This document shows, piece after piece, positions 35,378-47,699 of a stretch of DNA of 64,000 bases (position 1 is its first letter; each line of letters starts with the position of its first letter). The notes under the pieces were generated by a model, which searched no databases, was not told the origin of the DNA, and was given only the letters and a program-made list of their open reading frames with translations. A program made the position numbers and the translations under genes. Origin of the DNA: Dactylellina haptotyla (lineage: Eukaryota; Ascomycota; Orbiliomycetes; Orbiliales; Orbiliaceae). The stretch spans positions 1,674,001 through 1,738,000 of the forward strand of contig CM062385.1 in NCBI GenBank assembly GCA_031310005.1, given 5' to 3'.

Positions 35378-38042
35378 GCTGCCCAAGCTTTTCCAAGCGC
35401 GGATCAAATGAGACCGGAACAACCCTAGCCAGTTTCATATCTCATATTCCTCACATTTACCCTCCCATCAACAACCACATTTCATTTGTATACACCGTTT
35501 GCTTTCTGTTTTTCACTTCTTGTATAAACATTTTGGCCTACGAAGCCGCTGTACATATTATATTTTCCCTTTCTCTCCCCTTAGACCATCTGCATGGGAA
35601 CTTGCTTCATTGCATTGGCTTCTTTTTTATTTGGGAGTTTTGGCGCGTCGCACTTTTACAGGCGTTACACAGGGGCTTTGCATATAGCCTTGAGCTTCGA
35701 TTGTTCTTCTTTTCCTTTCCTTCAGCTTCTGATTTTCTGTTACCATTTTCTTGTTTTCTGTGTTCCTCTTCTTTCTCATTTCTCGCCAATTCTTCTCTTT
35801 TTCTTTGAGGTTGCCAGAATCAACCCTTCACACTCCCTTTCCACATGACATAACCCGACCCAAATACACTCCTTCAAGATGCTACAGCTAGCACGTCATA
35901 GCTTGTTTTATGACCGTTCAAGGTCCATACGCTCCTTCATTCGAAAGATACCAGCCTAATATCGGCACTGACATTCATTATTATTTGTTTTGCAGCGTTT
36001 CAAGCAAAAGAAAGATACCACAGCTTACCTTGACATTCATTTCAGAAAAGGATAACATTCTTTACACTTCATTTTTTTTCTTAATTTCTATTCTATTGTC
36101 ACACAGAGACACCCTTTGAAAACCCACACTCACTCACACTCATTCATCTTTTACTTCTTTCCCAAAGAAACACATGCAATCATCTGCACCCACATTCTCT
36201 ACACATTTTTCCAAGTCCTGTCAAGAACACATGCTTACCACACTCACTTACCACGCGCAAGACGATATAGACTCGAGAGACATTCTTTATCTCAGATCAA
36301 CCCTTTTTTGTCAGAAATCAAAAACGAAACAGCAAGAAACACTGCAAAACAATCTATTATGTATCTTTTACAAGCACTCATTTCTATCATTCACTGCAAA
36401 ACGCACACTCAAATGTTTCACAGCTCTCATGTCACTTCATCACATCTTCTTTATCATTTTTTAGCTAGCAGGCTCTATGTGATCAACACAACCGCTGCGA
36501 TACTTTTTTTTTACACGAACCAAAAACAAAAGAGAAAGAAAAGAAATACAAAAAGAGAATTGAACACAAAATAACTTCCTTGATCCCTTACTGCTTGAAA
36601 CTCGTAGGAGAATATCGCATTAACCCCCCCGCATGCTAGCACGATTCGTGAAATGTAACAGAGCTAACTCGACTTTTTTAAAAAATATTTGTGGAAGTGG
36701 AGCTAGCTATCAAGCTCCCCACATACCCCCCGGTCGTAGCTGTTTCGTGCGCCTAATGCATGACATCGACAGAGAAAGTTTACGAGTTGTCGCTCGCAAG
36801 CTTCCCATCGGAACGGATTTCCCAAATATTGCCAAATTCCTCGCTTGAATTCTATCACCTTTTCGCCTTCACCTGCAGCAAGCACATAATTTTCTCCCTC
36901 TCCCTTTCACTCTTAAAACGCACAAGAGACTTGCCCCGATCAAGGTACCTGCAGGATCGAAAACACTTTCGTGGCTGTGTGTCGGTACGGACATGTGCGC
37001 GCACCTGCGTGGTCGCATGCTCTCTCCTCGAATATCCAATGTCTTTCGTTCCTGCGCGAAGGTCAAGACATCGTCCAGGTAGCTGGCCAAACCCTGACAA
37101 ACACGAGTGCGGTGTTGTCCGGGTTTTCGGTGGCTTCAACGCCCTCTCGCGAAAATTCGGGGCTAGGCAGCTAACATATTCATGTACGCTTCGCCAGGAG
37201 AGACCTGCAGCGAGAGCTCGCCGGCTGGTCGAATTTTTCGTCGTCACGTTTTTCCTCACGCGAGAGTGTGTAAGGCCTGCAGCCCTATGACGAGATCGCC
37301 GACATCGTTCCATGGCGCGGTATAGCTAAGCCTGACTATTAAATTATATCAGCCTTTTCTTTTGCTTTCCTTTCCTTTCAATTTTCACTTTCGCTTCCCT
37401 GCAGGAAAACAGTTTGTTTTATTTCTCCATTGTCAATCACTCGGTAAGCACGACGGATACCTAAAATATAATTACAGTGCTCCCACGCATGGGATACTCG
37501 CACAAAAAGCTTAACCCGCTCCCCGCCAATCTCGTCTCGATATTTCGCCACGAGGTCCCCTCCGGCCTCCAGCTTTCTGACCCAGAAAGCGGTAATTTCT
37601 CTCGTGACCAGGCCAAGGCTCCGTCACAGTTAAACGAATCCAGGCCGTGGGGCCGTTGCATGCCAGCCCATTGGTTCTAACAAAACTAGGTACCGACTCC
37701 CTTTTAAGATTCATATAACTTTATCGCGACCCGGTCCCAAAGGATTTTTAGTTTTGAGGTAGTAAACGGTACCTTTTAATTTCCAGAACCTCTATTTTGA
37801 TATACTCGTGAAAAGCTACCGTGACGTCCATAATGGGCATAACGCGTCAACCCTGGTACGAATGCTACCAAGCGATAGCAGGTATATTTATCTGTAAATA
37901 AAAAGTGACAAAAACATATTATACATCTTGTGTGCTTTTGGTGGTCCCTCTAATTTAATATCGTATATCTCGCCAATTGATACCTGCACTCTCGTGAAGA
38001 AGAATCTGGAGTCATTATTCTCTAGCGGAATAAGAAATATAT
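35378..38042. other. Gene-free region of 2.7 kb
   Basis: T/C-rich on the plus strand from 35460 to 36500, which may be a long 3' untranslated region of the acidic protein gene. The rest lies beyond the 3' end of the minus-strand TRM1. No coding frame supported. Confidence 0.4.
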
Positions 38043-40577
38043 TTAAGCTTTCCTCGCAGCGGACTCCTGTTCGTCCAATCTCTGAAGATCGCTCGCACTG
38101 ATGCCCGCCATCCCATACTGTGCACCGTCCGACTCTCTTGTCCTCGCGGGCGTCTCCTCAGTAACTCCCTTTGTGACATCAATTTGTTCAGCGGCAATTG
38201 CGGGAGGAAGCATATCCCCACCCTCAAGTTCACTGTTCCCGCCCTTCTTGTTCTTCCGTCTCTTCCTATTTCCCTGCTGCTGCTCCGCGAGATCCACACC
38301 CTGCTCCTCGGCCTCCTTCATCCTGCGCTCCTTCTCCTCCCTCCGCCTCTTATCCTTCTCCGCGTTCCCCTGCCGACTTGACTCTTCCGCTGTCAACCCT
38401 TTTTTATTCGCCTTGGCCATAGGCCCCCAATACGCGTTCGGATTCATCTGATACATAATCTCCCCCTTTGCTTTATCTTTATCCTTCCCCAGAGCCTCGT
38501 CGAATACCACGTCGCTGAAATCCTCTGCTGGATCCACCTGCGGACCGTAGAGGATCCGGTACCCCGCCATGCCCTCTGACAGAGTGCCGTCCTTAATTGG
38601 TCGCTCTACCTTGATCCATGCGCGCATGATTCGCCAGAGTGCGCTCCAGGGTGCGTTTGTCTTGAGACTGCCCGGGCGACAGTGAGATTTGGTAACGTGG
38701 TAGCCTAGGCCGAGCAAGGCGCCGCGAACGGCGGAGACCGAGGGGGCTTCGCAGTGCAGCACGCGAGACAGCTGTGTTGGCATAATGAATAATGCCAACG
38801 GGTCGGATGTGGGGTTACGCTGGCGGTATGGCGTGGATGTGGATGTGGGTGTGGTGCCATTGATGACGACAGCGGCGTCGGCTCGCTGGCGAGCTTTCCT
38901 CTTTACTGTCGGTCGATCAACCGGTTCTCCTTCTGCCAGTGGTGCCTGCCCTGGTGCAGGTGTAACAATCCTGTCCTCTACTGCCTTTTGAACAGGTGAC
39001 GCGGGAGCAGGTGTCGGAGGGGGTGTATCAACTGGCATTAACTCTCCTAGCGCAAGCTTCAACATGCCCGTTACTCTTCCAAGCGTTCCATACTCTCTCA
39101 CAACCTCATTCCCTAGAACATTGGACAATAAATGGTTAAGAAACCCAGCACTGTGAATAGGGTCCGACCACATCGGTCCCGCCACATGCATCTTGAACCC
39201 GCAATGCTCGCAGTTGCCACTATCCACCGCCTGCGCGATGCCGTACTTAAAATTCGTATTGACAACCCCGGTCCTGCTGACGTTCGTCCGCTCCCTCATT
39301 GTGCCCATTTCCTGCGCCTTCCAGCTACCGCAGCCAGAATCACACGCCACAACAACCATGCTCTTGCTCGCCAGCTTCTTCACATTCTCAGGGCTCTTCC
39401 TCACCCGCACGAACACCCGGCAGTAGTAGTCTATACTCAGACTTAACAACGGCTCTATGTGTAACCCGTACCGCGCCGCCGTGGTAGCAATACTCATCAA
39501 CACCATGCGTAGTCCGGCTTCGTGACTATAATCCCCCTTGGACGGCAATCCGCCGTACGTGGCGAATGTCTTCTCCGGGTAACTCGTGCTCGCGAATATT
39601 GCGGCATCCGTACAGGTGACACTCAACAACCCGCCATCCTCGAGTGCCTGTAACGCGGAATCAATAAACGGCGCCGCAGATCCGTAAGGGTCGAGGTCTA
39701 TAACGTGGTATTTCTCGGGTCGGGTCTGCTTCATTCTGTGCGGGTTTCCAGGGGCGGGATCGGGTAGGTACGCTGGAAAGGCGGTGCGGTACATGTGACC
39801 TACAGCGTTATCGTGGCTGAGGCGGACGATATCCGAGACTCCGTTGAACTCGACGTTTCGGGTAATGGATTCCACTGCTGACGGTGACATGTCGTTTGCT
39901 GTAACATGTGTGACGAATGGTATTTCCTTAGCGTAGCGAAGTGCTCGTAGACCTGTGGCCGAGAGGGCGTCGAGGACCGCGAAACGCGGTTTCGGTTTGG
40001 TAGGATCGTCGGTAGGGTTTGCGCCGTCGATTGTGAATTCGACGTCGTCTGCCATTTCTTCCTCCTCTACTACTGCTGTATCCTCTGCGGGAACCACCAA
40101 CTCCGCCGCCGCCACTGCTGCTGGATTGTTATTGCTATCCGGTGTCTTTTGCTTCTTCTTATGCTTGAACCCACCGCGGTGCTTCCGTTTTGACGCTTTG
40201 CGCTCAGATTCTAGCACCTCGCCGAACGCGCGGGTGACCGCCATTGTCATGTCTCTGTTGAACTGCTGGATGTAATTGTAGAACACCTCGTGGCTTTTCT
40301 CGTTTGGTAGGAGGATCTTGGCCAGCCCCTCGGGTTGGACTTTGTAGGTAACGCCATTGACCTCTGCGGTCTCGAGAACGGGGGTATCCGGATGTGGCGA
40401 CTTTCTCTTCTTGGAGTTGCCGTCCAGCTGCTGTCGAGCTTGCGCTTGGCCGCCGGGTGGTGCGCCGTCCGTCGAGGGAAGCGGCGGTGCATCGGGGAGT
40501 GTTATGTCCGTTGCAGTATTGTCGTCGTTCTCCTTATTCGCAGCTACGCGAGCAGCCCTAGCTTTCCGCCGTGCCAT
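38043..40577 (-). CDS. TRM1: tRNA (guanine26-N2)-dimethyltransferase Trm1 (844 aa)
   Basis: Intronless. Trm1 makes N2,N2-dimethylguanosine at position 26 of tRNAs using S-adenosylmethionine. The signature set is clear: the SAM-binding region DALSATGLRALRYAKEI, the catalytic DLDPYGSAAPFID, and the C-terminal Trm1 domain with zinc-type cysteines CDSGCGSW and NCEHCGFKMHVAGPMW. The N-terminus is Arg/Lys-rich (MARRKARAARVAANKEN), which can serve nuclear import. The C-terminal 150 residues are charged and lysine-rich (GNRKRRKNKKGG). I chose the ATG at 40577 because the open frame continues 81 further codons to the right without any ATG. That extra part lacks acidic residues for over 70 codons, so a non-AUG mitochondrial isoform is possible. 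Longer than yeast Trm1 (570 aa) because of both tails and an insertion. Confidence 0.95.
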   Translation of the reverse strand: MARRKARAARVAANKENDDNTATDITLPDAPPLPSTDGAPPGGQAQARQQLDGNSKKRKSPHPDTPVLETAEVNGVTYKVQPEGLAKILLPNEKSHEVFYNYIQQFNRDMTMAVTRAFGEVLESERKASKRKHRGGFKHKKKQKTPDSNNNPAAVAAAELVVPAEDTAVVEEEEMADDVEFTIDGANPTDDPTKPKPRFAVLDALSATGLRALRYAKEIPFVTHVTANDMSPSAVESITRNVEFNGVSDIVRLSHDNAVGHMYRTAFPAYLPDPAPGNPHRMKQTRPEKYHVIDLDPYGSAAPFIDSALQALEDGGLLSVTCTDAAIFASTSYPEKTFATYGGLPSKGDYSHEAGLRMVLMSIATTAARYGLHIEPLLSLSIDYYCRVFVRVRKSPENVKKLASKSMVVVACDSGCGSWKAQEMGTMRERTNVSRTGVVNTNFKYGIAQAVDSGNCEHCGFKMHVAGPMWSDPIHSAGFLNHLLSNVLGNEVVREYGTLGRVTGMLKLALGELMPVDTPPPTPAPASPVQKAVEDRIVTPAPGQAPLAEGEPVDRPTVKRKARQRADAAVVINGTTPTSTSTPYRQRNPTSDPLALFIMPTQLSRVLHCEAPSVSAVRGALLGLGYHVTKSHCRPGSLKTNAPWSALWRIMRAWIKVERPIKDGTLSEGMAGYRILYGPQVDPAEDFSDVVFDEALGKDKDKAKGEIMYQMNPNAYWGPMAKANKKGLTAEESSRQGNAEKDKRRREEKERRMKEAEEQGVDLAEQQQGNRKRRKNKKGGNSELEGGDMLPPAIAAEQIDVTKGVTEETPARTRESDGAQYGMAGISASDLQRLDEQESAARKA

Positions 40578-41255
40578 TGAGAGGGTGTCTTCTGTATGTA
40601 ACGTTTGGCCGGCCGGGGAAGTGAGGTACCTGAGTGCTGAGTGCTGAGGATTAAGTGTAAAGTGGGTAGTGGTGACGATGGTGGGGCGGGTGAGGAGGAG
40701 GAAGTTGAGGGAAAGGAAAGTGGTCAAGTTGCAGCGCTGACTCGAACATGCATTTCTGTGCGCCGGAAGAAATCGACGTCCAACGACGGCGCCGTAGCGG
40801 ACAAAAACGCAGCCCGTCACTTTGCCTACTTTATCACCGGAATTGTATGTTCGAGAGGTCGACTACGGGGTCTCCGGCTGCGAACAATTGCAAGTCGTAG
40901 TTGGCGGATATGTCAAATTTGAAATTTTTATGCTCGCGTGGAAGCAAAATATGCTGGGGCCATCGCCAAGCCTCAAAGTCCGCAGAGCCGCATCTTAAGT
41001 CAAATCGAATGCATCATTAAGCGCTTCTTCTATATACACCTTTTCTCGTCAAAAACATACAAAAGACGACAAATAACCCCTCAAACAAGTATTACAAAGA
41101 AATCTCCTCTTTTATAAACAGTAGAAGGAAAAAAGACAGAAGAAAATTTTGGCCCAAATTAAAAAACGTCTAACGCGGATAATGTGTAATATATAAGTAT
41201 TTTTCTACCCAGCCGAATCCTTTTTCCCTATAATGAAAGTTATAAGTCCCCGCAT
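40578..41255. other. TRM1 promoter and FAS2 3' flank
   Basis: Minus-strand genes on both sides. Right after the TRM1 ATG the frame stays open to about 40870 (see finding). From 40920 to 41255 the sequence is A/T-rich and holds the FAS2 3' end. Confidence 0.4.
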
Positions 41256-44200
41256 TTAAAAAGTAGACACGGCAACCGCGATTGCCTGCACATCGCTATG
41301 GCTAATCGTCACCTGAACGTCCTTGATTCCGTTCTTCTCTGCGGCTGCCAGCGCATCTCCGTGCAACTATGTCACCAACAAGTTAGCCATATCACTCGCA
41401 AATAGTACTCAGAAAAAGGGTTGTTGGATATTTATCATACCTTGACAGTCGGCGCCCCCTTTTCATTCCGCTCGATCTCAATCTCAATCAGCGGTGCTCC
41501 GGCGCCCTTGCTCTCCACTCCGAGCGTCTTCCACACCGCCTCCTTTGCGCTCCACCGACCCGCAAAGCTAGCCTGTGGATTTGGCGCCTGTCGACAGTAA
41601 TCTTGCTCCCCCTTCGTAAAGTTTCTCTCGATGAAGTTCTCATTCTCGATGTTGATCGATGAGAGCAACTCTACGTCCACCCCGATCTTGCTGTTGCTCC
41701 CCTTCACGCTCGCCAACGCCAGCTGCTCGACCACCTTGCGGGTATCGTCTGGATCCGAGGCCTTCTTTGGCGGCCGGTCTGGGAAGGAGTACGAGCCCGT
41801 CTTCTTATCTGGGGTGACTCGGGCCAGTGGGTCGAGATAGACCGAGGTCTCGAGCTCAGGACTGTAAGGTGCGTTATTCTTCGCAACGAACATGTTGTTG
41901 TTGCACAGCGAAGAGTGGAAGTATCTGTACGCCTTCTTGTGGCGGGCCTCGACCTTGGCCCTATAGCACTCGTAGGTCTGCTCGTCGAGAGTGGCGAAGA
42001 GGTATCTGGGGTGCACACCAACAGCCTGGGCGCCCTTTTGTCCGAAACCGAAGGATGTGACCGAGAAGGCTTTGATGCCATCTGTCTGAATCGAGCGGTT
42101 CGGGTACAGTAGGTACGAGAACTTCTCGAGCACCTTATCGACGTTGTCGGCGTTTCTGTTGCCAGGCACGAGACCAGAATTGAGGATCTGAATCGCACCG
42201 TTCATCATCCACGCACCAGCGGCACCCTTGGGATGACCCGTGAGATACTTCTGGCAGACAGCGAGCAAAGCATTGCCTTTAGACCTGCCCAAGTGCCCGA
42301 GCATATCGTTGAGTGACTGTGACTCGTTCTTGTCGTTTGCAACGGTGGAGGTACCGTGCAAACTGGCAACGTCGAGATCGTCAATCGTAAGACCCCAGGT
42401 GGCCAAGGCACCACGAAGAGGCGCGATTCTGGGATCGTTCCTCCAGAAATCGTTACCCCACGAGCTGAGGGCCTCTGACTCTTGACGCTTAGCTTCCCGC
42501 TCAATGTGCTTGGCTCGATCGTCCATGTACTCGCGCTCAGCGATGCCCTCAATTTCACCAGATGCCTTGAGAGCAGCAACTTCATCTTGGAGATACATCA
42601 GCTCCGACTCGGTCCAAGCCTTGATCTGGGTCTTGCGGTGCTCGAGTTGTCGCTTCCTGTACTTGATATCGAGGAGAGGCGATGGGAAGCGACTAGGAGC
42701 CTCACGCGCGGTAGTCATGATACCACGTCCTGGAGCAGGGATACTTCGGCCGGTCTTGTCAGTAGCGGTAGCGGTCAAGGCGACAATACCATAAATGGGT
42801 ACACCCATTTCCAAAGCCAACTTGGCGTTCATCAACACTTGCACACCACAGCCCTGGGCTTCCATGAAGCCTCCTCTGGTGGTGGTAGTCGGTCTGGACA
42901 TCTCCCTTGGTGTTCTGCCGTGCGCAAATTCATCTTCGGCATTGCTGGTGGCCTTCATATTGGCAAACTCGTAGGACGCTTCCTCCTGGAAGTCATCGAA
43001 CCCACCGACGAGAACACACTTCGCCTTTCCGCTGACAATAGTATCGTATCCGATATCCACAGACTCAATAGCGGTAGCGCAAGCACCGGATGGCGACTTG
43101 ATCGGGCCCGAAGACGAAAGCAACAACATGTTGACCCACGCGCTCATGGTATTGATGAAGGACTCCTGGAGAATATCCTTCTGGATCGGCTTATCCACCC
43201 AACGGTCCTTGTACATGGACTTCAAGGCGTTCATACCACCGACACCTGAACCAACGCAGTTACCGAGCTCGGAGACGTGCACGTACTTGTAGAACTCGTA
43301 CGGATCAGTGATACCAGAGCTGAGCAGACCCTCGACGACACAGACGAGGAGGTATAGCGTAACACGGTCGACTTGAGTGATGATATCGTCTGGGATGCCA
43401 TAGTGCTTCGCGTTCCAGCCGGTGGGAATCTGACCAGCGACCAAGCGGTCGAATTTGAGGGCCTTGGGGACGAGTAGAGTAGCACCTTTCTTGATGCGGA
43501 CAGTCCACTCGCCGGTTTCGATGATTTCAAAGGTTTCCACAAACTCGTTGTGTCGTCGTCGGAACTCTTCGGCGGTCTCTTTGGAGGCCTCGAAGGGGTC
43601 GAGATCTTCTTCGATGATGATCTCCTGGAGAATCTCCTTCTTGTTCGGATCGTAGCCGCCGAAAAGCTCTGGTTCGATGAGACGAATACCGGAGTGCTCC
43701 AAGATTTGCTTCTCGTACTTGGATTTGATGTCCTTGTCGTCGACAGGCTCAGTGGTCTTGGAGTCGACCCAGCCGGAGTAGTGCTTACCCTTCAGCGGAC
43801 CATTGTGGTTCTTGATGAGACCCATGATCCAGGCCATCTCGACGCATCCTTCCAGGGAGAACTTGCCGTAGGCCTCCATCTCCCAACGGGTTCTGGAGTT
43901 ACCCCACGGTCCGATTTCGGCGAAACCGGTGATGACGACGACCTTCTCGAGATCGACCATGCCACGAAGATCCTGGGCGAGAGGTTCAAGCGACTTGTAC
44001 TCTGGGAGTTCGGGGAATTCGTACTTCATATTGGCACGCGGGGTGATTGTGACCTTCTTGAAGAGCTCAGCAGAGGCATCGCCGTTGATGACCTTATTCT
44101 CGATAGCGGTTTCACGAGTGACGGCTTGTCGGACTTCAGAGGTAGCCATGATTTCAGCACGGCGGGAGCTCATGATGTCCTTCAAGTTGGGTAGGAAGTG

Positions 44201-47088
44201 GAGAGCACCGTTGAGGTCAGCAAAGACAGGCTCGACCTGGCAGAGGTTGACGATAGTTGGAGCCATCAATCCCAAAAGATTGAAAGCCATCTCTTGACCA
44301 GAGAAGGTACGGACACCTAGTTTCTCGACTGCCTCGGCTGTGATATTGTTCATGTTCATCAATCCGGTTCCACGGGTCCAACCGATGACAGCACCGCAGA
44401 TGGTAAGGTAGCTGGCCCAGGATTCGGAGTGCCATCTGTTGAAGAGAGTCTCAAGACCCAACTTGGATTCGGAATAGAGACCATCATTACCAAATGTTCC
44501 GTGGTTGGGAGACAACGGCAGGACGACCTGAGCTGGTCTGGTCTGGATGCCCATGGCGTGCTTCTGGGCTTTAACAGCACCGATGAGACGGATGACATTC
44601 GTCAATTCGATACGATGGGCGAGCTCAGATTTGGAGTCAATGGCATCGATTTCACGACCGTTTTCTGGGATGGCGGCGAAGGGGATGATGTGGTCGAGAT
44701 CCCAGCCGAGACCCTTCTTGGTGTCGTAGATGTAGTTGACCAAGGCCTCGATATCCTGCTTGCTACCCTGGTTGAAGGGGACAACGACGAGGCTAGAACC
44801 CTTGGCACCGTATCTAGAGTAGGAAGCCTGGTAGTATTCCGTAGTCTCGCGAGAGAATCGGCTTGTGGTTACAATGACACGGGCACCACCTGACAAAAGA
44901 CCCTCGAGAACACGAGAGCCGATAGATCCAGCACCGGCACCAGTGATCAAAACGTTCCTGCCAGCAAAGCTGATACCATTGACAGCGGCCTTCTCCATGG
45001 TGTCAAGGTAGACACCTGTCAGCTTCTTGCTATAACCCCACTCCTGGCCGTCTCTGGTCTTGAGATGGAGGAAGGGAATGCTCTGCATCTTGGCCTTGCT
45101 GTTCTTCGCGACGCCACCAGCAGCACCTCTGGGAGCCTTTTTGGTCTTCTTCTCACTGAGGAGCTGACCTTCATTCATAGCCATGGCTCTGTATACGTTC
45201 GAGTAAAGCTGCTTGATTTGGAGCTGGTCGGTCTTGGAAAGTTTGTGCTGCTGACGGATTATCTTATAAACCTTCTGCAGATCTTGCTGAATCTTGGTCT
45301 TGTTGCCATATTCAGACACCTTTCCACCTGCGGCCATCTCCTTGACGTAGTGCTCCAACTTGCGGACTGAGGGACGTGCGACTTCAGCGTATGAGAGATT
45401 GCCCTGTGGGTCGATGGTGGTTTGGGGTCCCGTTGGGTAGTCGACATCCTTGTAGACTGGGTCGACGTGTAGGGCCTCGATACAGTTCGCCATTAGCTGC
45501 GCCGCGAGTTCCTTCGCTAACTTGTAGGTTTCACCACGTTCAGTGGGACAGTGATCAATGTTGTACTGCATGAAGTCGAGGAGTGTTGGGTTGCTCCTGT
45601 TCATGATACGAATGCAGCGGCTGACGATATCTCGATCGACGAGCTTAAGTCTGCCAAAGATGATGTCGTAGTACATGGTTAGAGCGTCCTGTCGCACCCA
45701 ATTCCAGGATGAATCATAGACACGGGCCTTCAGGCTCGAGAAGATTGGGGCGATGCCCTCGGCATAGTAGTCACCGTGTTCCGCTGTCCATAGATCGAGT
45801 TGAGCTTGCAGGACGGATTGCGACTCCTTAGAGCCAATGTGCGCTTTGTCACCAGCTTTGAGGTCCATTTTCAGGTACCTCGCAAGCAGCTCGAGTTGCT
45901 GTTTGAAGAGCGCCTTTTGATCTTTGGTGAGAGCATCGAGAGCGGCAGGGTCGACCATCATGCCGCCGCCGGCAGCAGCACCGCCACCGGCGGCTGGGGA
46001 AGAGAGGGAGACACCGGACGCCGCGGCGTATTTCTGTGTAACGTCGTCGAAGAAAGCCTTGGCATCGTTCTCGGATCCGAGACGAGCGGCAGGTTCCATG
46101 GTAATGGCGAGCAACAGAACGCCGTCTTGGCGACCTGGGCCGAGACCCCATCTTGTTTCTAGGTACTTTCTGGCCGAAGTCATGTTGAAGCCACCAGGCA
46201 TCTTGGAGCTGATCATACGGGCAATCATGGAAGAGCTGTGCTTGCCGAGCTGGCCGTTGAAGGTTGCCTGCATGGCGGCACCGAGCTCGTCGAGAGGGGT
46301 GTCTTCTGGCTTTTCAGGTGTGGAGCCGAATTCCTTCTGCAGGTCGCCCAAGATTTCGTTTTGAAGTGTGGATTTACCGCCAACCAAATCTTTGATGGCC
46401 TTGGATAGTGGGATATCGGATAGACTCTTCTTGAGCTTCTGGGCGATCAAGCTCCGCACGACATCTGTTGCTGTGATGGGTGCGTCCGGTACGGCAGCAG
46501 CGGGACCGGCAGATGGTGGTGGTGGCGCTGCAGCAACGGCAGCCGGAGCCGCAGAAGAGGAAGAAGATGCTACTGCTGGCGCAGATGAGGAGGATGAAGC
46601 AGTGGGTTCAGGTTCCTCAGCTTCAGGCTCGGCCTGGTAGTAGATTTCCTTGCCATCCTTGTTGTAGCTCAGAACTTGGCGCTGTAACGATAAGGCAGCG
46701 TCGTAGGCTTCATATTTGGCGGCGAGGGTTCGTCGAGCCATGCCCGCCAGTGTATCCTAAAATTTTACATGTAATGTTAGCGAATTGGTGTTCGCGCGCG
46801 CAGATGGGAGATATATGGACACTTACGGCAGGTCCGACTTCGACGATTCGCTCGGCTCGCTGCTCGCTAAGTATGACATCCTGGGTCTCGATCCTGGTTA
46901 AGCGATGGTTAGCAGGAGAAAAAAAAGTTTGTGAATGGTAGAAAGATAGAGAGAGAGAGGAAGGTGAGGAAGGTGAGGAAGGTGAGGAAGTGGGAGGTTC
47001 ACCATCTGACGGGCGAGGCGAATTGGTAGGCCAGGAGTTCGATGAGGAGCAAGTGGGAGAGCTCCTGCTCTTGCTCGTGAGTGGGCAT
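41256..47088 (-). CDS. FAS2: Fatty acid synthase subunit alpha (1859 aa)
   Basis: Four exons on the minus strand: 47003-47088, 46827-46893, 41441-46756 and 41256-41366, in frame, 1859 residues. Together with FAS1 it forms the cytosolic alpha6-beta6 synthase making C16/C18 acyl-CoA. Order of parts: the C-terminal piece of the malonyl/palmitoyl transferase ([16 protein letters not shown]), an Ala/Pro-rich linker, ACP with phosphopantetheine Ser180 in GGKSTLQNE, ketoreductase ([13 protein letters not shown]), ketosynthase with Cys1277 in SGACATAIE and the His motifs HGTST and [10 protein letters not shown], and the phosphopantetheinyl transferase at the end ([18 protein letters not shown]). Ser180 coincides with the yeast ACP position. 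The last exon supplies the terminal 36 residues ([13 protein letters not shown]...). A leader intron likely lies just before the ATG. All sites are intact. Confidence 0.98.
46961..46988. repeat. 9-bp tandem repeat in FAS2 intron 1
   Basis: AAGGTGAGG (plus strand) is repeated three times head to tail, with part of a fourth copy, inside the 109-nt first coding intron (46894-47002). It lies next to the donor side of that intron and may vary in length between strains. Confidence 0.6.
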
Positions 47089-47095
47089 GATGGAG

Positions 47096-47159
47096 CTATC
47101 AGATACACGTTAGTGGACGCACATTGGATAAGATTGAATGTGCAGGAATGTGAACTCAC
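47096..47159 (-). other. Probable intron in the FAS2 5' leader
   Basis: On the minus strand GTGAGT begins at 47159, a CACTAAC branch-point word follows, and the sequence ends TGATAG at 47096. The intron would be 64 nt and end 7 nt before the ATG at 47088. No ATG is seen in the short stretch upstream of it, so it would be noncoding. Confidence 0.6.
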
Positions 47160-47676
47160 GGTATTAGGTACGGGTAAGAGGGGAGGAGGGGCTAAAGGAA
47201 CTGCCGTGTTAACGGTGGAGTGGGAGGAAGGTGGAGGAGAGGAGGTTGAACTTTTGGGGAGCGACGACAGTGAAGGGACAAAGGAAGGGCAACGCTGACG
47301 CCAAATTCAACAGGATGATAAAAAGAGAGAGAGAGGAAGGTATTGTCGTGATGTTTAAGACGGTGCACACGAGGAAACGAGATGCAATTGATTCAATTTG
47401 ATACTTTTGTTCCTCTGGTGATGATGGTGATGATGAGGGTTGAGGGTTGAAGGAAGGTAGGAAGGAAAGGAGGGCGGAGGTGGTGGTGGAGTGAGTGGTG
47501 GTGGTGTTTGTTGAAGGCGACGTTGAACCAGCGTGCTGCGACAACACGTCACGGCGCAAGGACGAGCTGGTGATATTATACGATATTGTAGACAGGAGGA
47601 GAAGAGCGGACGGAGATGGCGAGGGCGGGATGGAGGTTTTAGATGCAGATCCAGGCTCCTTCCGTCCGGCACGATG

Positions 47677-47699
47677 TTGAATTGAATTGAATTGAATTG
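47677..47699. repeat. TTGAA pentanucleotide repeat
   Basis: Four head-to-tail TTGAA units plus TTG in the FAS1-FAS2 intergenic region. Confidence 0.75.

Noticed and set aside
40578-40820. Annotating TRM1 from the far upstream end of its open frame (925 residues)
   Set aside because: The upstream end is a GTG and no ATG occurs in the extension, so the AUG at 40577 was used; the extension is kept as a finding only.
43550-44194. Long antisense open frames inside FAS2, FAS1, ERG25 and the SR-protein gene
   Set aside because: Shadows of the GC-biased coding frames on the opposite strand.
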